Shown piece after piece: positions 28,481 to 45,003 of a stretch of DNA of 64,000 bases. How positions within the stretch are numbered: position 1 is the stretch's first letter; each line of letters opens with the position of its first letter. Origin of the DNA: Zoogloea dura (GTDB taxonomy: Bacteria; Pseudomonadota; Gammaproteobacteria; Burkholderiales; Rhodocyclaceae). The notes beneath the pieces were generated by a model. That model did not search any database and was not told the DNA's origin. It saw nothing but the letters and a program-made list of their open reading frames with translations. The position numbers were made by a program, and so were the translations under genes. The stretch is taken from contig NZ_JABBGA010000008.1 of assembly GCF_012927165.1 (NCBI RefSeq), positions 62,001 to 126,000 of the forward strand. Direction: 5' to 3'.

Positions 28481-28529
28481 CGACTGCTTCGGGGATCAGC
28501 GACGGTGCCCCGGCAGCAGGGGGCGGAGC

Positions 28530-29057
28530 ATGAATCACCCGAGATGTATCGTACTGGTCGGCATGCCCGGGTCGGGCAAGACGACCGTGGGGCGCGAGCT
28601 GGCCAAGCGCCTCGGACTCCGGTTCATGGACAGCGATCACGAGATCGAGGTCCGGACCGGGGTCAAGATTCCGACCATCTTCGAGATCGAGGGTGAAGAG
28701 GGTTTTCGCAAGCGGGAAACCCACACCCTTGACGAACTGACCCACGAATCCGGCATGGTGCTGGCGACCGGTGGTGGCGCAGTCATCAAACCCGAGAACC
28801 GTGCCCTGCTGTCCAGCCGGGGTGTGGTCATCTATCTCAATGTGCCGCCCCATGTGCTGTGGGAGCGGACCCGTCATGACCGAAGCCGGCCCTTGCTGCA
28901 GGTGCCCGATCCCCGGGGGCGTCTCCAACAGTTGTTCGTGGCTCGCGACCCGCTCTACCGGGAGGCTGCCCATGTCATCGTCGAGGGTGGGCGGGGTACG
29001 CCCCATGCCATGGTGAGGATGATCGAGAAAGAGCTGCAAACCCTATGCGAACACTGA
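28530..29057 (+). CDS. aroK: Shikimate kinase
   Basis: A 175-residue kinase phosphorylating shikimate at the 3-OH. The Walker A is [11 protein letters not shown], the shikimate-binding Asp is in FMDSDHEIE, and the adenine/lid region is [10 protein letters not shown]. The ATG at 28530 is preceded by GGGCGGAG; the frame extends upstream but without conserved sequence. It overlaps aroB by 13 bp. The pilQ-aroK-aroB order is classical, here with one gene inserted. Confidence 0.96.
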   Translation: MNHPRCIVLVGMPGSGKTTVGRELAKRLGLRFMDSDHEIEVRTGVKIPTIFEIEGEEGFRKRETHTLDELTHESGMVLATGGGAVIKPENRALLSSRGVVIYLNVPPHVLWERTRHDRSRPLLQVPDPRGRLQQLFVARDPLYREAAHVIVEGGRGTPHAMVRMIEKELQTLCEH

Positions 29058-30127
29058 ACGTCGAGCTTGCCGAGCGCAGCTATTCCATCCGTATCGGAAG
29101 CGGTCTGCTGGGCGATGCCCGGCTGATCCTGCCCTACCTGAAGACCAAACGGGCGGCCGTGATCACCAACGAGGTGGTCGGTCCGCTGTATCTGGATGCC
29201 TTCGCGGCAGGCTTGGAGGATGCTGGCATCCGGGTGACCCGTATCGTCCTGCCTGATGGTGAAGCCCACAAGGACTGGCCGACCCTCAACCTGATCTTCG
29301 ATCGCCTGCTTGCCGAGCGCTGTGATCGCAGCACCACCCTGATCGCCCTGGGGGGCGGGGTGGTGGGCGACATGGTCGGCTTTGCCGCGGCCACCTACCA
29401 GCGGGGCGTCCCCTTCATCCAGGTACCCACCACCTTGCTGTCCCAGGTGGATTCCTCCGTGGGGGGCAAGACCGCCATCAACCACCCGCTGGGCAAGAAC
29501 ATGATCGGTGCCTTCTACCAGCCGCGCCTGGTCCTGGCCGATACCAAGGTGCTCGACACCCTGCCCGACCGGGAGTTGAAGGCCGGCCTGGCGGAAGTCA
29601 TCAAGTACGGCCTGATCCGCGATCTGCCCTTCTTGGAATGGATTGAAGCCCATCTGGAGCGCCTGCTGGCCCGCGAGCCGGAGGCCCTAGCCGAGGCGGT
29701 CGAGCGTTCCTGCCGCAACAAGGCCGAGGTGGTGGCTGCCGACGAGACCGAGCAGGGCGAGCGGGCCACGCTCAACCTGGGGCATACCTTCGGGCATGCC
29801 ATCGAGACAGGCATGGGCTACGGTGCCTGGCTGCACGGCGAGGCGGTGGCGGCGGGCACCATCATGGCGGCCGATCTGTCGCGCCGCCTGGGCTGGCTGT
29901 CCGATGCCGACGTTAATCGTGTCCGGCGCATCCACGAGCGGGCTGGCCTGCCCGTAGCCGGGCCGGTGCTCGGTGCCGAGCGCTACCTGGAGCTGATGTC
30001 CCACGACAAGAAGGTGTCCGACGGTACCTTGCGCCTGGTGCTGCTCAAGGCCGTTGGCAAGGCGGTGATCAGTGCCGAGGCCGCGCCCGAGCAGATGCGC
30101 GCGACCATAAACGCCTGCTGCGCCTAG
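29045..30127 (+). CDS. aroB: 3-dehydroquinate synthase
   Basis: A 360-residue NAD- and Zn-dependent enzyme making 3-dehydroquinate from DAHP in the shikimate pathway. [20 protein letters not shown] is the NAD region; the metal ligands are in [19 protein letters not shown] and WLHGEAVA. It overlaps aroK and is followed by dgt, in the usual aroK-aroB-dgt order. Confidence 0.97.
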   Translation: MRTLNVELAERSYSIRIGSGLLGDARLILPYLKTKRAAVITNEVVGPLYLDAFAAGLEDAGIRVTRIVLPDGEAHKDWPTLNLIFDRLLAERCDRSTTLIALGGGVVGDMVGFAAATYQRGVPFIQVPTTLLSQVDSSVGGKTAINHPLGKNMIGAFYQPRLVLADTKVLDTLPDRELKAGLAEVIKYGLIRDLPFLEWIEAHLERLLAREPEALAEAVERSCRNKAEVVAADETEQGERATLNLGHTFGHAIETGMGYGAWLHGEAVAAGTIMAADLSRRLGWLSDADVNRVRRIHERAGLPVAGPVLGAERYLELMSHDKKVSDGTLRLVLLKAVGKAVISAEAAPEQMRATINACCA

Positions 30128-30137
30128 CGCCGTGCCC

Positions 30138-31262
30138 ATGTACGTTCTGGCGCCCTACGCAGTCACCGAGGCCAATTCCCGCGGGCGCCGGATTTCCGAA
30201 GCAGCCCCCACCGCCCGGGGCGAATTCCAGCGGGACCGGGACCGGATTGTCCATTGCACGGCGTTTCGCCGTCTTGAATACAAGACCCAGGTCTTCGTGA
30301 ACCACGAAGGCGACCTTTTCCGGACCCGCCTGACCCACAGCATCGAAGTGGCCCAGATCACCCGCACCATCGCGCGGGCCCTGCGCCTCAATGAGGACCT
30401 GGCCGAGGCCGTGGCTCTTGCCCACGACCTTGGGCACACCCCGTTCGGCCACGCAGGCCAGGACGCCCTGAATGCCTGCATGAAGGATCTGGGGGGCTTC
30501 GAGCACAACCTGCAGTCCCTGCGCATCGTCGACCTGCTGGAAGAGAGTTACGCCGAGTTCAACGGCCTCAACCTGATGCACGAGACCCGCGAAGGTATCC
30601 TCAAGCATTGTTCGCCCAAGAACGCGCAGCTTCTCGGTGATGTCGGCGAGCGCTTCCTGCAGGGCCGGCAGCCCTCCGTGGAAGCCCAGCTGGCCAACCT
30701 GGCTGACGAGATCGCCTACAACAACCATGACGTGGATGACGGCCTGCGCTCCGGGCTCATCACGCTTGAGCAGTTGCAGGAGGTGCCGGTCTTCGCCCGC
30801 CAGCGGCGGGTCGTGGAGGCGGCCTACCCCGGGATTTCGGGGCGCAAGCTCATCCACGAGACCATCAGGCGCATGATCAACCTGATGGCCGTGGACCTGA
30901 TCGAGCAGACCCGCAGCAACATCGCTGCCAGCGGGATCGACAGCCTGGATGACGTGCACCGGGCTCCCCGGCTGGTGGCCTACAGCGAAGCCATGCTCCC
31001 CGAGCTGAGAACGCTCAAGGTCTTTCTTCGGGAGAGCCTGTATCACCATTACCAGGTGCTGCGCATGACCGACAAGGCCCGGCGCATCATCCACGACCTC
31101 TTCGGGGCCTTCATGAACGACCCGCGTCTGCTGCCACCGCAGTACCAGCTCATGGCCAGGTCTGACACCCCTCGGGCCATTGCCGACTACATCGCCGGGA
31201 TGACCGATCGGTACGCCATGCGGGAACATCGCCGCCTTTTTGCCGTCGGCGAGATCCACTGA
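30138..31262 (+). CDS. dgt: Deoxyguanosinetriphosphate triphosphohydrolase-like protein
   Basis: About 374 residues. An HD-domain dNTPase of the Dgt type 2 group: [19 protein letters not shown] and the metal-binding [16 protein letters not shown] near residue 95. It hydrolyses dNTPs to deoxynucleosides and triphosphate. Start is ATG at 30138; a GTG 6 bp upstream is an alternative. It follows aroB closely, so it is likely cotranscribed with it. Confidence 0.93.
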   Translation: MYVLAPYAVTEANSRGRRISEAAPTARGEFQRDRDRIVHCTAFRRLEYKTQVFVNHEGDLFRTRLTHSIEVAQITRTIARALRLNEDLAEAVALAHDLGHTPFGHAGQDALNACMKDLGGFEHNLQSLRIVDLLEESYAEFNGLNLMHETREGILKHCSPKNAQLLGDVGERFLQGRQPSVEAQLANLADEIAYNNHDVDDGLRSGLITLEQLQEVPVFARQRRVVEAAYPGISGRKLIHETIRRMINLMAVDLIEQTRSNIAASGIDSLDDVHRAPRLVAYSEAMLPELRTLKVFLRESLYHHYQVLRMTDKARRIIHDLFGAFMNDPRLLPPQYQLMARSDTPRAIADYIAGMTDRYAMREHRRLFAVGEIH

Positions 31263-31329
31263 ACCCCTGCCTGCCGTTTCCCTGCAGGTCTCCACGGGCC
31301 CCGCTTCCATGCGGCGGCGCAAAAAAACC

Positions 31330-31359
31330 TTGAAGAACCAAGGCCTGGAGCGGTATATT
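31330..31359 (+). promoter_or_regulatory. Sigma70-type promoter candidate for gltBD
   Basis: TTGAAG, 18-bp spacer, TATATT, a good match to the consensus, lying 170 bp before gltB. It would give a leader RNA of about 160 nt containing the hairpin at 31409-31439. Confidence 0.6.
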
Positions 31360-31408
31360 CGACCCTCGCCCAATGTGTTTGAACGGTCTCCTCGTCGGGA
31401 TCGAAGGT

Positions 31409-31439
31409 AGCCGGCTGGCCGGAAGCCGCCGGCTTTTTC
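31409..31439 (+). terminator. Terminator-like hairpin in the gltB leader
   Basis: AGCCGGC (31409-31415) pairs with GCCGGCT (31428-31434) across a 12-nt loop and is followed by TTTTT. It sits between the promoter candidate and gltB, so it is either an attenuator, the 3' end of a short RNA of about 75 nt, or a terminator for dgt with another gltB promoter downstream. Confidence 0.55.
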
Positions 31440-31529
31440 ACGGTTCGGACGGGGCGATTTCCGCAGTTTGAAGGTCCGGTGCTACAGGAATGTAGGTGCC
31501 GGGTTTGTGTTGTGTCGAGGAAAAACAAG

Positions 31530-36206
<4,677 letters not shown>

Positions 36207-36207
36207 C

Positions 36208-37671
36208 ATGGGCAAGCCAACTGGATTTCTCGAGTACCAGCGTCTCTCCGAGGCCTATGCCCCGGTCGAACAGCGTCTCAAGCACTACAAGGAGTTCGTC
36301 GATCACCTGAGCGACGACGAGGCGGCCAAGCAGGGCGCCCGTTGCATGGATTGCGGCGTGCCTTTCTGCAACAGCGGCTGCCCGGTGAACAACATCATTC
36401 CCGACTGGAATGACCTGGTGTATCGCGGCGCCTGGAAGGAAGCGATCGAGGTTCTGCACTCGACCAACAACTTCCCTGACTTCACCGGCCGCATCTGCCC
36501 GGCCCCCTGTGAAGCCGCGTGCACGCTCAACATCAACACCGAAGCCGTGGGCATCAAGTCCATCGAGCACGCCATCATCGACAAGGCCTGGGAGAACGGC
36601 TGGGTCAAGCCCCAGCCCGCCGCCGTCAAGACCGGCAAGAAGGTGGCCGTGGTCGGTTCCGGCCCCGCCGGCCTGGCCGCTGCCCAGCAGCTGGCCCGCG
36701 TCGGCCACGACGTGACGGTGTTCGAGAAGAGCTCCCGCATCGGCGGCCTGCTGCGCTATGGCATCCCCGACTTCAAGATGGAGAAGTCCCACATCGATCG
36801 TCGCGTCGAGCAGATGCAGGCCGAAGGCGTCAGCTTCCGCACCAAGGTGTGTGTGGGTGCCAAGCCGGCAGCCACCGGCATCAACGACGATGCGGTCGAG
36901 GTGATCTCCGCCGAGCAGCTCAAGTCCGAGTTCGACGCGGTGATCCTCGCCGCCGGTTCCGAAGTGCCGCGTGACCTGCCCGTCCCGGGCCGCGAACTGT
37001 CGGGTATCCACTTCGCGCTGGAGCTGCTGGTTCCGCAGAACAAGGAAGTGGCCGGCGACGACAAGAACCCCATCTCCGCCACCGGCAAGCACGTCATCGT
37101 GATCGGCGGCGGCGACACCGGTTCCGACTGCGTGGGCACCTCCAACCGTCACGGCGCCAAGTCCGTGACCCAGTTCGAAGTGATGCCCGAGCCGCCGAAG
37201 GAAGAGAATCGTCCGCTGACCTGGCCTTACTGGCCGATCAAGATGCGCACCTCGTCCTCCCACGAGGAAGGCTGCAGCCGCGAATTCGCGGTGTCCACCA
37301 AGGAGTTCATCGGCGAGAACGGCAAGGTCAAGGCCCTGCGCACCGTCGAGCTCGAATGGAAGGACGGCAAGCCGAGCGAGGTCGCCGGTTCCGAGCGCGA
37401 GCTGCCGGCCGATCTGGTCCTGTTCGCGATGGGCTTCACCAACCCGGTGGCGTCCCTGCTCGAAGCCTTCGGCGTCGACAAGGATGGTCGCGGCAATGCC
37501 AAGGCCACTACCGATGGTGAAGGCTGCTACGCCACCAACGTGGCCAAGGTCTTTGCCGCCGGTGACGTCCGCCGCGGCCAGTCCCTGGTGGTGTGGGCCA
37601 TCCGCGAAGGCCGTCAGGCCGCCCGCGAGGTGGACAACTTCCTGATGGGCAGCACCGTCCTGCCCCGCTGA
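36208..37671 (+). CDS. gltD: Glutamate synthase small subunit
   Basis: A 487-residue GOGAT beta subunit, passing electrons from NADPH to GltB. N-terminal Fe-S ligands are in [17 protein letters not shown] and [12 protein letters not shown]; the FAD site is [14 protein letters not shown]; the NADPH site is [15 protein letters not shown]. The start follows the gltB stop by one base, so the subunits are coupled. A strong terminator lies just after the stop. Confidence 0.97.
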   Translation: MGKPTGFLEYQRLSEAYAPVEQRLKHYKEFVDHLSDDEAAKQGARCMDCGVPFCNSGCPVNNIIPDWNDLVYRGAWKEAIEVLHSTNNFPDFTGRICPAPCEAACTLNINTEAVGIKSIEHAIIDKAWENGWVKPQPAAVKTGKKVAVVGSGPAGLAAAQQLARVGHDVTVFEKSSRIGGLLRYGIPDFKMEKSHIDRRVEQMQAEGVSFRTKVCVGAKPAATGINDDAVEVISAEQLKSEFDAVILAAGSEVPRDLPVPGRELSGIHFALELLVPQNKEVAGDDKNPISATGKHVIVIGGGDTGSDCVGTSNRHGAKSVTQFEVMPEPPKEENRPLTWPYWPIKMRTSSSHEEGCSREFAVSTKEFIGENGKVKALRTVELEWKDGKPSEVAGSERELPADLVLFAMGFTNPVASLLEAFGVDKDGRGNAKATTDGEGCYATNVAKVFAAGDVRRGQSLVVWAIREGRQAAREVDNFLMGSTVLPR

Positions 37672-37692
37672 AGCCTCCTCCGCTCCACAAAG

Positions 37693-37716
37693 AAGCCCGC
37701 AATTGCGGGCTTTTTT
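37693..37716 (+). terminator. Intrinsic terminator after gltD, possibly bidirectional
   Basis: GCCCGC, AATT loop, GCGGGC, then TTTTTT, with AA before the stem. The reverse strand reads stem then TTCTTTG, so it may also end the convergent ackA transcript, about 75 bp from the ackA stop. Confidence 0.85.
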
Positions 37717-37740
37717 GTTTTTCGGAGAGGAGGGGACGGG

Positions 37741-37767
37741 CGTGGGCGGCTGAAGCCGCCCCTACAC
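37741..37767. repeat. REP-like palindrome
   Basis: GGGCGGCT-GA-AGCCGCCC within a CGTG...CACG frame, in the gltD-ackA gap. The reverse complement (GTAGGGGCGGCTTCAGCCGCC) looks like the REP-type palindromes common in intergenic gaps of proteobacteria. Only one copy is seen in the window. Confidence 0.4.
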
Positions 37768-37785
37768 GCGCCCTGCCCTCTATCC

Positions 37786-38982
37786 TTACAGCCCCAGCAG
37801 GTTCACCGTGTGGTGGCCGATCATCCATTCCTCGTTGGTCGGGACCACCAAGACTTCGATCTTGCTGTCCCGGGCGTGGATGCGGGTGGCGTGGCGTTCG
37901 TTGGCGGCGGGGTAGAGTGACAGGCCGGTCCAGGCCAGCCATTCGGCGATGCGGGCGCGCACGGCCGCGGCGTGCTCGCCGATGCCGCCGGTGAACACCA
38001 GTGCGTCGAGACCGCCGGCCGCCATGCTGAGCTGGCCGATCATGCAGGCCGCCCGGTAGCAGAACAGTTCGATGGCTTCCTTTGCGGACTCCTCGTCGGA
38101 TTCCAGCAGGGCGCGCATGTCCTGGCTGATGCCGGACACGCCGAGCAGGCCCGACTGCTTGTAGAGCAGGTTGCTCAGGGCCTTGGCGTCCATGCCCTTC
38201 TGTTCGACCAGGTGCAGGATCACGCCGGGGTCCAGGCTGCCGGTGCGGGTGCCCATCATCAGGCCATCCACCGCAGTAAAGCCCATGCTGGTATCGCGGG
38301 ACTGGCCGTCGCGCAGGGCACACATGCTGGCGCCGTTGCCCAGGTGGGCGACGACGATGGGCCCGTGGGATTTCTCTTCGCCCAGCAGGTCGGGCAACTG
38401 GCGCGCCACGAACTCGTAGGACAGGCCGTGGAAGCCGTAGCGCTTGATGCCCTCGTTGGTCAGCGCGCGGGGGATCGGGAAGTGGCGCGCCACCGGCAGA
38501 CGGGTGCGGTGGAAGGCGGTGTCGAAGCATCCCACCTGGCGCACATCGGGCATCAGGCCGAAGAGCAGCTTGATGGCGCGCAGGTTGTGCGGCTGGTGCA
38601 GGGGCGCCAGGGGGATCAGGGTTTCCAGCTCGGCGACCACTTCCGGGGTCAGCACCACCGGGGCGCCGTAGTGGTCGCCGCCGTGCACGATGCGATGGCC
38701 GGCGGCGACGATGTCCACGCCCGGGCTATGGCGGTTGATCCACTCGAAGATGAACTCCAGGGCCACCCGATGCTGGCCGTTCTGGTCGGTGCCCTCGGGC
38801 ACGCTCAGGGCTTCGGTGAAGCGCTCGCCGGTGTTGGTGTCCTTGGCGTGCATCAGCGGCTCGGCGCCGATGCCTTCGACCTGGCCGGACAGGCGCGGCG
38901 TGTCGGCCAGCCGCGGGGTCATGGGGAAGAGGGCGAACTTGAGGCTGGAAGAGCCAGCGTTGAGGATGAGGACGGCTTTCAT
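37786..38982 (-). CDS. ackA: Acetate kinase
   Basis: A 398-residue ASKHA-fold kinase interconverting acetyl phosphate and acetate with ADP/ATP. Motifs: LNAGSSSLKFALF, GHRIVHGGDHY, AHLGNGASMCALRDGQSRDT and FTGGIGEHAAAVRA. The start codon overlaps the stop of the upstream MaoC-Pta gene (ATGA), so the two successive enzymes of the Pta-AckA route are coupled. Confidence 0.96.
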   Translation of the reverse strand: MKAVLILNAGSSSLKFALFPMTPRLADTPRLSGQVEGIGAEPLMHAKDTNTGERFTEALSVPEGTDQNGQHRVALEFIFEWINRHSPGVDIVAAGHRIVHGGDHYGAPVVLTPEVVAELETLIPLAPLHQPHNLRAIKLLFGLMPDVRQVGCFDTAFHRTRLPVARHFPIPRALTNEGIKRYGFHGLSYEFVARQLPDLLGEEKSHGPIVVAHLGNGASMCALRDGQSRDTSMGFTAVDGLMMGTRTGSLDPGVILHLVEQKGMDAKALSNLLYKQSGLLGVSGISQDMRALLESDEESAKEAIELFCYRAACMIGQLSMAAGGLDALVFTGGIGEHAAAVRARIAEWLAWTGLSLYPAANERHATRIHARDSKIEVLVVPTNEEWMIGHHTVNLLGL

Positions 38983-40391
38983 TGACGGGTCACCAGACGA
39001 CGGTTGTGGGCCATGAGCTGGGCAATGGCGCAGGAGGCGGTACGGGTTTCGGCGGTGTCGGCGCGGCTGGTGAGCACGATGGGCACGCGGGCACCCAGCA
39101 CCACGCCGGCCATCAGGGCGTCGGCGAGGTATTCGAGCTGCTTGGCCATCATGTTGCCGGACTCGAGGTCGGGCACCACCAGGATGTCGGCCTGGCCGGC
39201 CACCGCGGAGCGGATGCCCTTGGTCTTGGCGGCGACCAGCGACACGGCGTTGTCGAAGGCCAACGGGCCGTCGAGCAGGCCGCCGGTGATCTGGCCGCGG
39301 TCGGCCATCTTGCACAGGGCGGCGGCATCAAGGGTGGAGCGGATCTTCTCGTTGACCGTCTCCACGGCGGACAGGATGGCGACCTTGGGTTCGCGCACGC
39401 CCATCATGATCGCCAGCTCGATGGCGTTCTGGATGATGTGCACCTTGTCGGCCAGGCTTGGCTCGATGTTGATGGCCGCGTCGGTGATCAACAGCGGGTG
39501 CGGGTAGGTCGGCACGTCGGCCATGAACACATGGGACAGGCGCCGGGAGGTACGCAGGCCGGTGTCTTTGGCGACCACCTCGCTCATCAGCTCGTCGGTG
39601 TGCAGGGAGCCCTTCATCAGGGCTTCCACCTCGCCGCAGCGCGCCAGGCGCACGGCGGTCTCGGCCGAGGCGTGGCTGTGGGGCACGTCGACGATGCGCA
39701 CGCCGCGCAGATCGATGTGCTCGCGCTCGGCGACCTCGCGGATCTTGTTCTCCGGACCGACCAGCACCGGGATCACCAGGCCGGCATCGCGGGCCTGGAT
39801 GGGGCCGCGCAGGGACTCGGTGTCGCAGGGGTGGGCCACCGCAATGGGGATCGGCTCCATGCCGCGGGTCATCTCGAGTACATGCAGGTAGCGCTGCTGC
39901 CGGTCGGAGATGGTGATGCCAGGCAAGGCCATGCGCAGACGCTTGATCTTCTCGGTGGGCGCCATCACCTCGGCAGTCCCGTCGATGACCTTCAGGCCAT
40001 CCTGGTTGACGCACAGGCAGTCGAGCAGCAGGTGATGATTGTGTTCGAAGCGTTTGGTACAGGTGATGGTGACGGTGAGCGTGTCGCCGATCGTGACAGG
40101 GCGCCAGAACTTGAGCGTCTGGCCCACATACACGGTGCCCGGCCCCGGAAACTCGGTGCCGAGAATCGAGGAGATCAGCACGCTGCCCCACATGGAGTGC
40201 CCCACCACCTCGCGGAACTGGCTCGAACGGGCGAACTCGGGGTCTACGTGGGTCGGGTTGACGTCCCCGGACATGACGGCGAAGAGGTGAATGTCCTCGG
40301 GTCGGAGTGTCCGCACCAATTGGGCAGAGTCGCCGATGGCGATCTCGTCAAACGTTCGGTTCTGGATGAAATCCATTGTGTCGGTTGTCAT
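38979..40391 (-). CDS. Fused MaoC-like hydratase / phosphate acetyltransferase
   Basis: A 470-residue fusion. Residues about 10-140 are a MaoC hotdog hydratase-like domain (FAVMSGDVNPTHVDPEFA carries the Asp/His active-site pattern). The remainder is a phosphotransacetylase/butyryltransferase-like domain (DVPHSHASAETAVRLARCGE; LSAVETVNEKIRSTLDAAAL; ADILVVPDLESGNMMAKQLE). Family members convert acyl-CoA to acyl phosphate, so it feeds AckA. The N-terminal domain could add hydration of enoyl-CoA or bind acyl-CoA. ATG at 40391; a second ATG lies 15 bp in. It is divergent from glmU. Confidence 0.9.
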   Translation of the reverse strand: MTTDTMDFIQNRTFDEIAIGDSAQLVRTLRPEDIHLFAVMSGDVNPTHVDPEFARSSQFREVVGHSMWGSVLISSILGTEFPGPGTVYVGQTLKFWRPVTIGDTLTVTITCTKRFEHNHHLLLDCLCVNQDGLKVIDGTAEVMAPTEKIKRLRMALPGITISDRQQRYLHVLEMTRGMEPIPIAVAHPCDTESLRGPIQARDAGLVIPVLVGPENKIREVAEREHIDLRGVRIVDVPHSHASAETAVRLARCGEVEALMKGSLHTDELMSEVVAKDTGLRTSRRLSHVFMADVPTYPHPLLITDAAINIEPSLADKVHIIQNAIELAIMMGVREPKVAILSAVETVNEKIRSTLDAAALCKMADRGQITGGLLDGPLAFDNAVSLVAAKTKGIRSAVAGQADILVVPDLESGNMMAKQLEYLADALMAGVVLGARVPIVLTSRADTAETRTASCAIAQLMAHNRRLVTRQ

Positions 40392-40549
40392 GTCGGGTCC
40401 TGAGGTTGCATTGCAGCATGCGTCATTCTACGGAAAGCGCAACCTGCAACTTTAGTATTAGATCAAAGGCGTGTTGCGCTGCGTCAGTCCCACATCAATG
40501 TGGCGGGATGTAATCCGAGAACTTCGCCGCAAGTCGCTAAAAATGCCCA

Positions 40550-40558
40550 TGCTAGAAT
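40550..40558 (+). promoter_or_regulatory. Extended -10 promoter candidate for glmU
   Basis: TG-C-TAGAAT, about 40 bp before the glmU ATG, matches an extended -10 element. No convincing -35 is visible. Confidence 0.45.
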
Positions 40559-40596
40559 CGGCCCGGTCAAAATTCAAACCGCATTCAAGGGCTCCT

Positions 40597-41961
40597 ATGG
40601 AAGTGATCGTCCTCGCCGCCGGACAAGGCAAGCGCATGCGTTCGGTGTTGCCGAAGGTCCTGCAACCCCTGGCCGCCAGGCCCATGCTGGCCCATGTGCT
40701 GGATACCGCACGGGCCCTGGACGCCCGCCGCATCGTGGTGGTGTATGGCCATGGTGGCGAGGTGGTGCGTGAAGCCCTCGCCGCGCCCGATCTCGCCTGG
40801 GCCCGCCAGGATCCGCCGCAGGGCACCGGTCATGCGGTGCAACAGGCGATGCCCCTGGTGGAGGATGGCGACATCGCCCTCATCCTCTACGGCGACGTGC
40901 CCCTGATCGGTCAGGCCAGCCTGCGCCGCCTCAGCGCCGCCGCGAGCGACCGCAGCCTGGCGCTCCTCACCGTCGAGATGGCCGACCCCACCGGCTATGG
41001 CCGCATCCTGCGCGACGCGGCCGGCAAGGTCACCCGCATCGTCGAGGAGAAGGACGCCACGCCCGAGGAGCGCCGCGTCACCGAGGTGAACACCGGCATC
41101 CTGGCTGCCCCGGTGGCGCGCCTGCGCCAGTGGCTTGCCAATCTCAAGAACAACAACGCCCAGGGCGAGTACTACCTCACCGACATCATCGCCATGGCGG
41201 TGGCTGACGGCCTGGAAGTCATCACCACCCGGCCCGACGCCTTCGAGGAAACCCTTGGCGTCAATAACAAGACGCAGCTCGCCGAGCTGGAGCGCATCCA
41301 CCAGCGCAACACAGCCCGCCGCCTCACCGACGAGGGCGTCACCGTGATCGACCCGGCACGCCTCGACGTGCGCGGCAATCTGGTGTGTGGGCATGACGTG
41401 GAAATCGACATCAACTGCATCTTCGAAGGTGACGTGGAGCTGGGCGACGGCGTGCGCATCGGCGCCAACTGCATCATCCGCAACGCGAAGATCGGCGCCG
41501 GCACGCGCATCGCCGCCTTTTCGCAGATCGAAGACACGGTGATGGGCGAGGCCTGCGTGATCGGCCCCTACGCCCGCACCCGCCCGGGCACCGTGCTCGG
41601 TACCGACGTGCACCTGGGCAACTTCGTCGAAGTGAAGAACAGTGTCATCGCCGACCACTCCAAGGCCAACCACCTGGCCTACGTGGGCGATGCCGACATC
41701 GGCCAGCGGGTCAACGTGGGCGCGGGCACCATCACCTGCAACTACGACGGTGCCAACAAGTTCCGCACCATCATCGAGGACGATGTCTTCATCGGCTCCG
41801 ACACCCAGCTGGTCGCCCCGGTCCGTGTCGGCCGTGGTGCCACGCTGGGCGCCGGCACCACGCTCACCAAGGATGCACCGGCCGAGCAGCTCACCGTATC
41901 CCGCGCCCGCCAGCTCAGCCTGGCCGGCTGGAAGCGCCCCGTGAAGGTCAAGAAAGCCTGA
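40597..41961 (+). CDS. glmU: Bifunctional UDP-GlcNAc pyrophosphorylase / glucosamine-1-P acetyltransferase
   Basis: A 454-residue GlmU. The uridyltransferase domain starts [20 protein letters not shown]; the left-handed beta-helix acetyltransferase domain spans about residues 250-440 ([38 protein letters not shown]). It makes UDP-GlcNAc for peptidoglycan and LPS. The ATG at 40597 is fixed by the conserved MEVIVLAAG; the frame is open further upstream. It is followed 60 bp later by glmS, the first committed enzyme of the same pathway. Confidence 0.97.
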   Translation: MEVIVLAAGQGKRMRSVLPKVLQPLAARPMLAHVLDTARALDARRIVVVYGHGGEVVREALAAPDLAWARQDPPQGTGHAVQQAMPLVEDGDIALILYGDVPLIGQASLRRLSAAASDRSLALLTVEMADPTGYGRILRDAAGKVTRIVEEKDATPEERRVTEVNTGILAAPVARLRQWLANLKNNNAQGEYYLTDIIAMAVADGLEVITTRPDAFEETLGVNNKTQLAELERIHQRNTARRLTDEGVTVIDPARLDVRGNLVCGHDVEIDINCIFEGDVELGDGVRIGANCIIRNAKIGAGTRIAAFSQIEDTVMGEACVIGPYARTRPGTVLGTDVHLGNFVEVKNSVIADHSKANHLAYVGDADIGQRVNVGAGTITCNYDGANKFRTIIEDDVFIGSDTQLVAPVRVGRGATLGAGTTLTKDAPAEQLTVSRARQLSLAGWKRPVKVKKA

Positions 41962-42021
41962 TTTCCGTTGTTGTGTCCGGCCTGGCCAGCGTGGCCGGGC
42001 CCTAACAAGAGGTCTACGAAC

Positions 42022-43860
<1,839 letters not shown>

Positions 43861-43907
43861 GCGGGCTGGTGGGCCTGTTGCGGTCCACAACACGCATGCA
43901 CCAGATC

Positions 43908-43937
43908 GACGCCCGGCTTGCCGGGCGTCGTCATTTT
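43908..43937 (+). terminator. Intrinsic terminator candidate after glmS
   Basis: A 9-bp stem GACGCCCGG / CCGGGCGTC with a CTTG loop, followed by GTCATTTTC; the T-run is short and interrupted. Confidence 0.6.
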
Positions 43938-44040
43938 CAGGCTTCCACTCCGCCACGAAACAATGCGTTACCCGATGCCACAGACCTTCCGGCTCATCAG
44001 TGCTATTTGTTGAACAGGTATCAACGGAAGGAGTCTGGAG

Positions 44041-44346
44041 ATGAAACGTTCACTTTTTGCCCTCATTTGTGGTTTCTGCCTGCTTGGCGTTGCGCTGGCC
44101 GACGAGGCCGCCACCAGCAAGCCTGAATCGACCGGCGAGCCCGCCAGCGAATCGGCTGTTCAGCGCATCGAACGGGGTGTTGATGCGGCGGGACACGGCA
44201 TCAAGCGTGGCGCGGAAGCCGCTGCCCATGGGATCAAGCGTGGCGTGGAAGCCACCGGCCGCGGCATCCGGCGCGGTGCCGAAGCCACCAGCGAGGTCCT
44301 GCACAAGGTAGCGGACAAGATCAGCCCGTCGTCGTCGGGCGACTGA
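44041..44346 (+). CDS. Small exported protein with 11-residue repeats
   Basis: A 101-residue protein not assigned to a known family. Signal peptide MKRSLFALICGFCLLGVALA, cut probably after ALA. The mature part contains consecutive 11-residue units, RGVDAAGHGIK, RGAEAAAHGIK, RGVEATGRGIR and RGAEATSEVLH, predicted to form an amphipathic helix as in synuclein, apolipoprotein or LEA-type 11-mers. The ATG at 44041 follows GGAAGGAGTCTGGAG. A periplasmic or membrane-surface role is inferred. It stands alone between glmS and the DUF2058 gene. Confidence 0.75.
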   Translation: MKRSLFALICGFCLLGVALADEAATSKPESTGEPASESAVQRIERGVDAAGHGIKRGAEAAAHGIKRGVEATGRGIRRGAEATSEVLHKVADKISPSSSGD

Positions 44347-44444
44347 TCCGGGGCGCTGTCCGCCAGAGGCTTTTTGCTATGCTGCTGCCTTTGCCCAGCC
44401 AATGCACGCCGCCGGGCAGGTGGATCTCATTTACGGAGTGGCAG

Positions 44445-44981
44445 ATGGCCTCTTTGCAGGAACAGTTTTTGAAAGCCGGCCTGGTCAATAAAAACAAGGT
44501 CAAGCAGACCAACCAGGAAAAGGCCAAGCAGAAAAAGATCGAGCGCCGGACCGGCACCGAGAGCGTCGATGAGGTACGCCTTGCGGTGCTCGAGGCGCAG
44601 CGCAAGGATGCGGAGCGCTCCCGCGAACTCAACGCCCAGCGCGATGCCGCCGCCGCCCAGAAGGCAATCGCGGCGCAGATCGTCCAGATGGTCAAGCAAA
44701 GCCGTCAGAGCAAGGGCTCGGGCGACATTGCCTACAACTTCACCCACGACAACAAGATCAAACGGGTCTATGTGTCTGCTCAGGTGCAGTCACACATCGC
44801 GGCCGGGCACCTGGTCATCGTCTGCCAGGGGGAGACCACCGAATTGGTGCCGAGCGTGATCGCCGACAAGATCGCCGAGCGCAATCCCTCCCTGGTCGTG
44901 CGGGTCACCAAGACCAGCGCCGCGACCGACGAGGACGATCCCTATGCCGCGTTCCAGGTTCCTGACGACATGATGTGGTAG
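44445..44981 (+). CDS. DUF2058 family protein
   Basis: A 178-residue protein with a highly charged N-terminal helical region (FLKAGLVNKNKVKQTNQEKA; Lys/Glu/Gln-rich, coiled-coil-like) and a compact C-terminal domain (IAYNFTHDNKIKRVYVSAQV; ending FQVPDDMMW). This fits the DUF2058 (YaiL-like) proteins, annotated as nucleoprotein or polynucleotide-associated. The ATG at 44445 follows GGAGTGGCAG. Function unproven. Confidence 0.82.
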   Translation: MASLQEQFLKAGLVNKNKVKQTNQEKAKQKKIERRTGTESVDEVRLAVLEAQRKDAERSRELNAQRDAAAAQKAIAAQIVQMVKQSRQSKGSGDIAYNFTHDNKIKRVYVSAQVQSHIAAGHLVIVCQGETTELVPSVIADKIAERNPSLVVRVTKTSAATDEDDPYAAFQVPDDMMW

Positions 44982-45003
44982 CTCCACCGGTCCGATTGGG
45001 CTG

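Noticed and set aside
37741-37767. The palindrome after gltD as a second terminator
   Set aside because: It lacks a T-run on either strand; it fits a REP-type element better.
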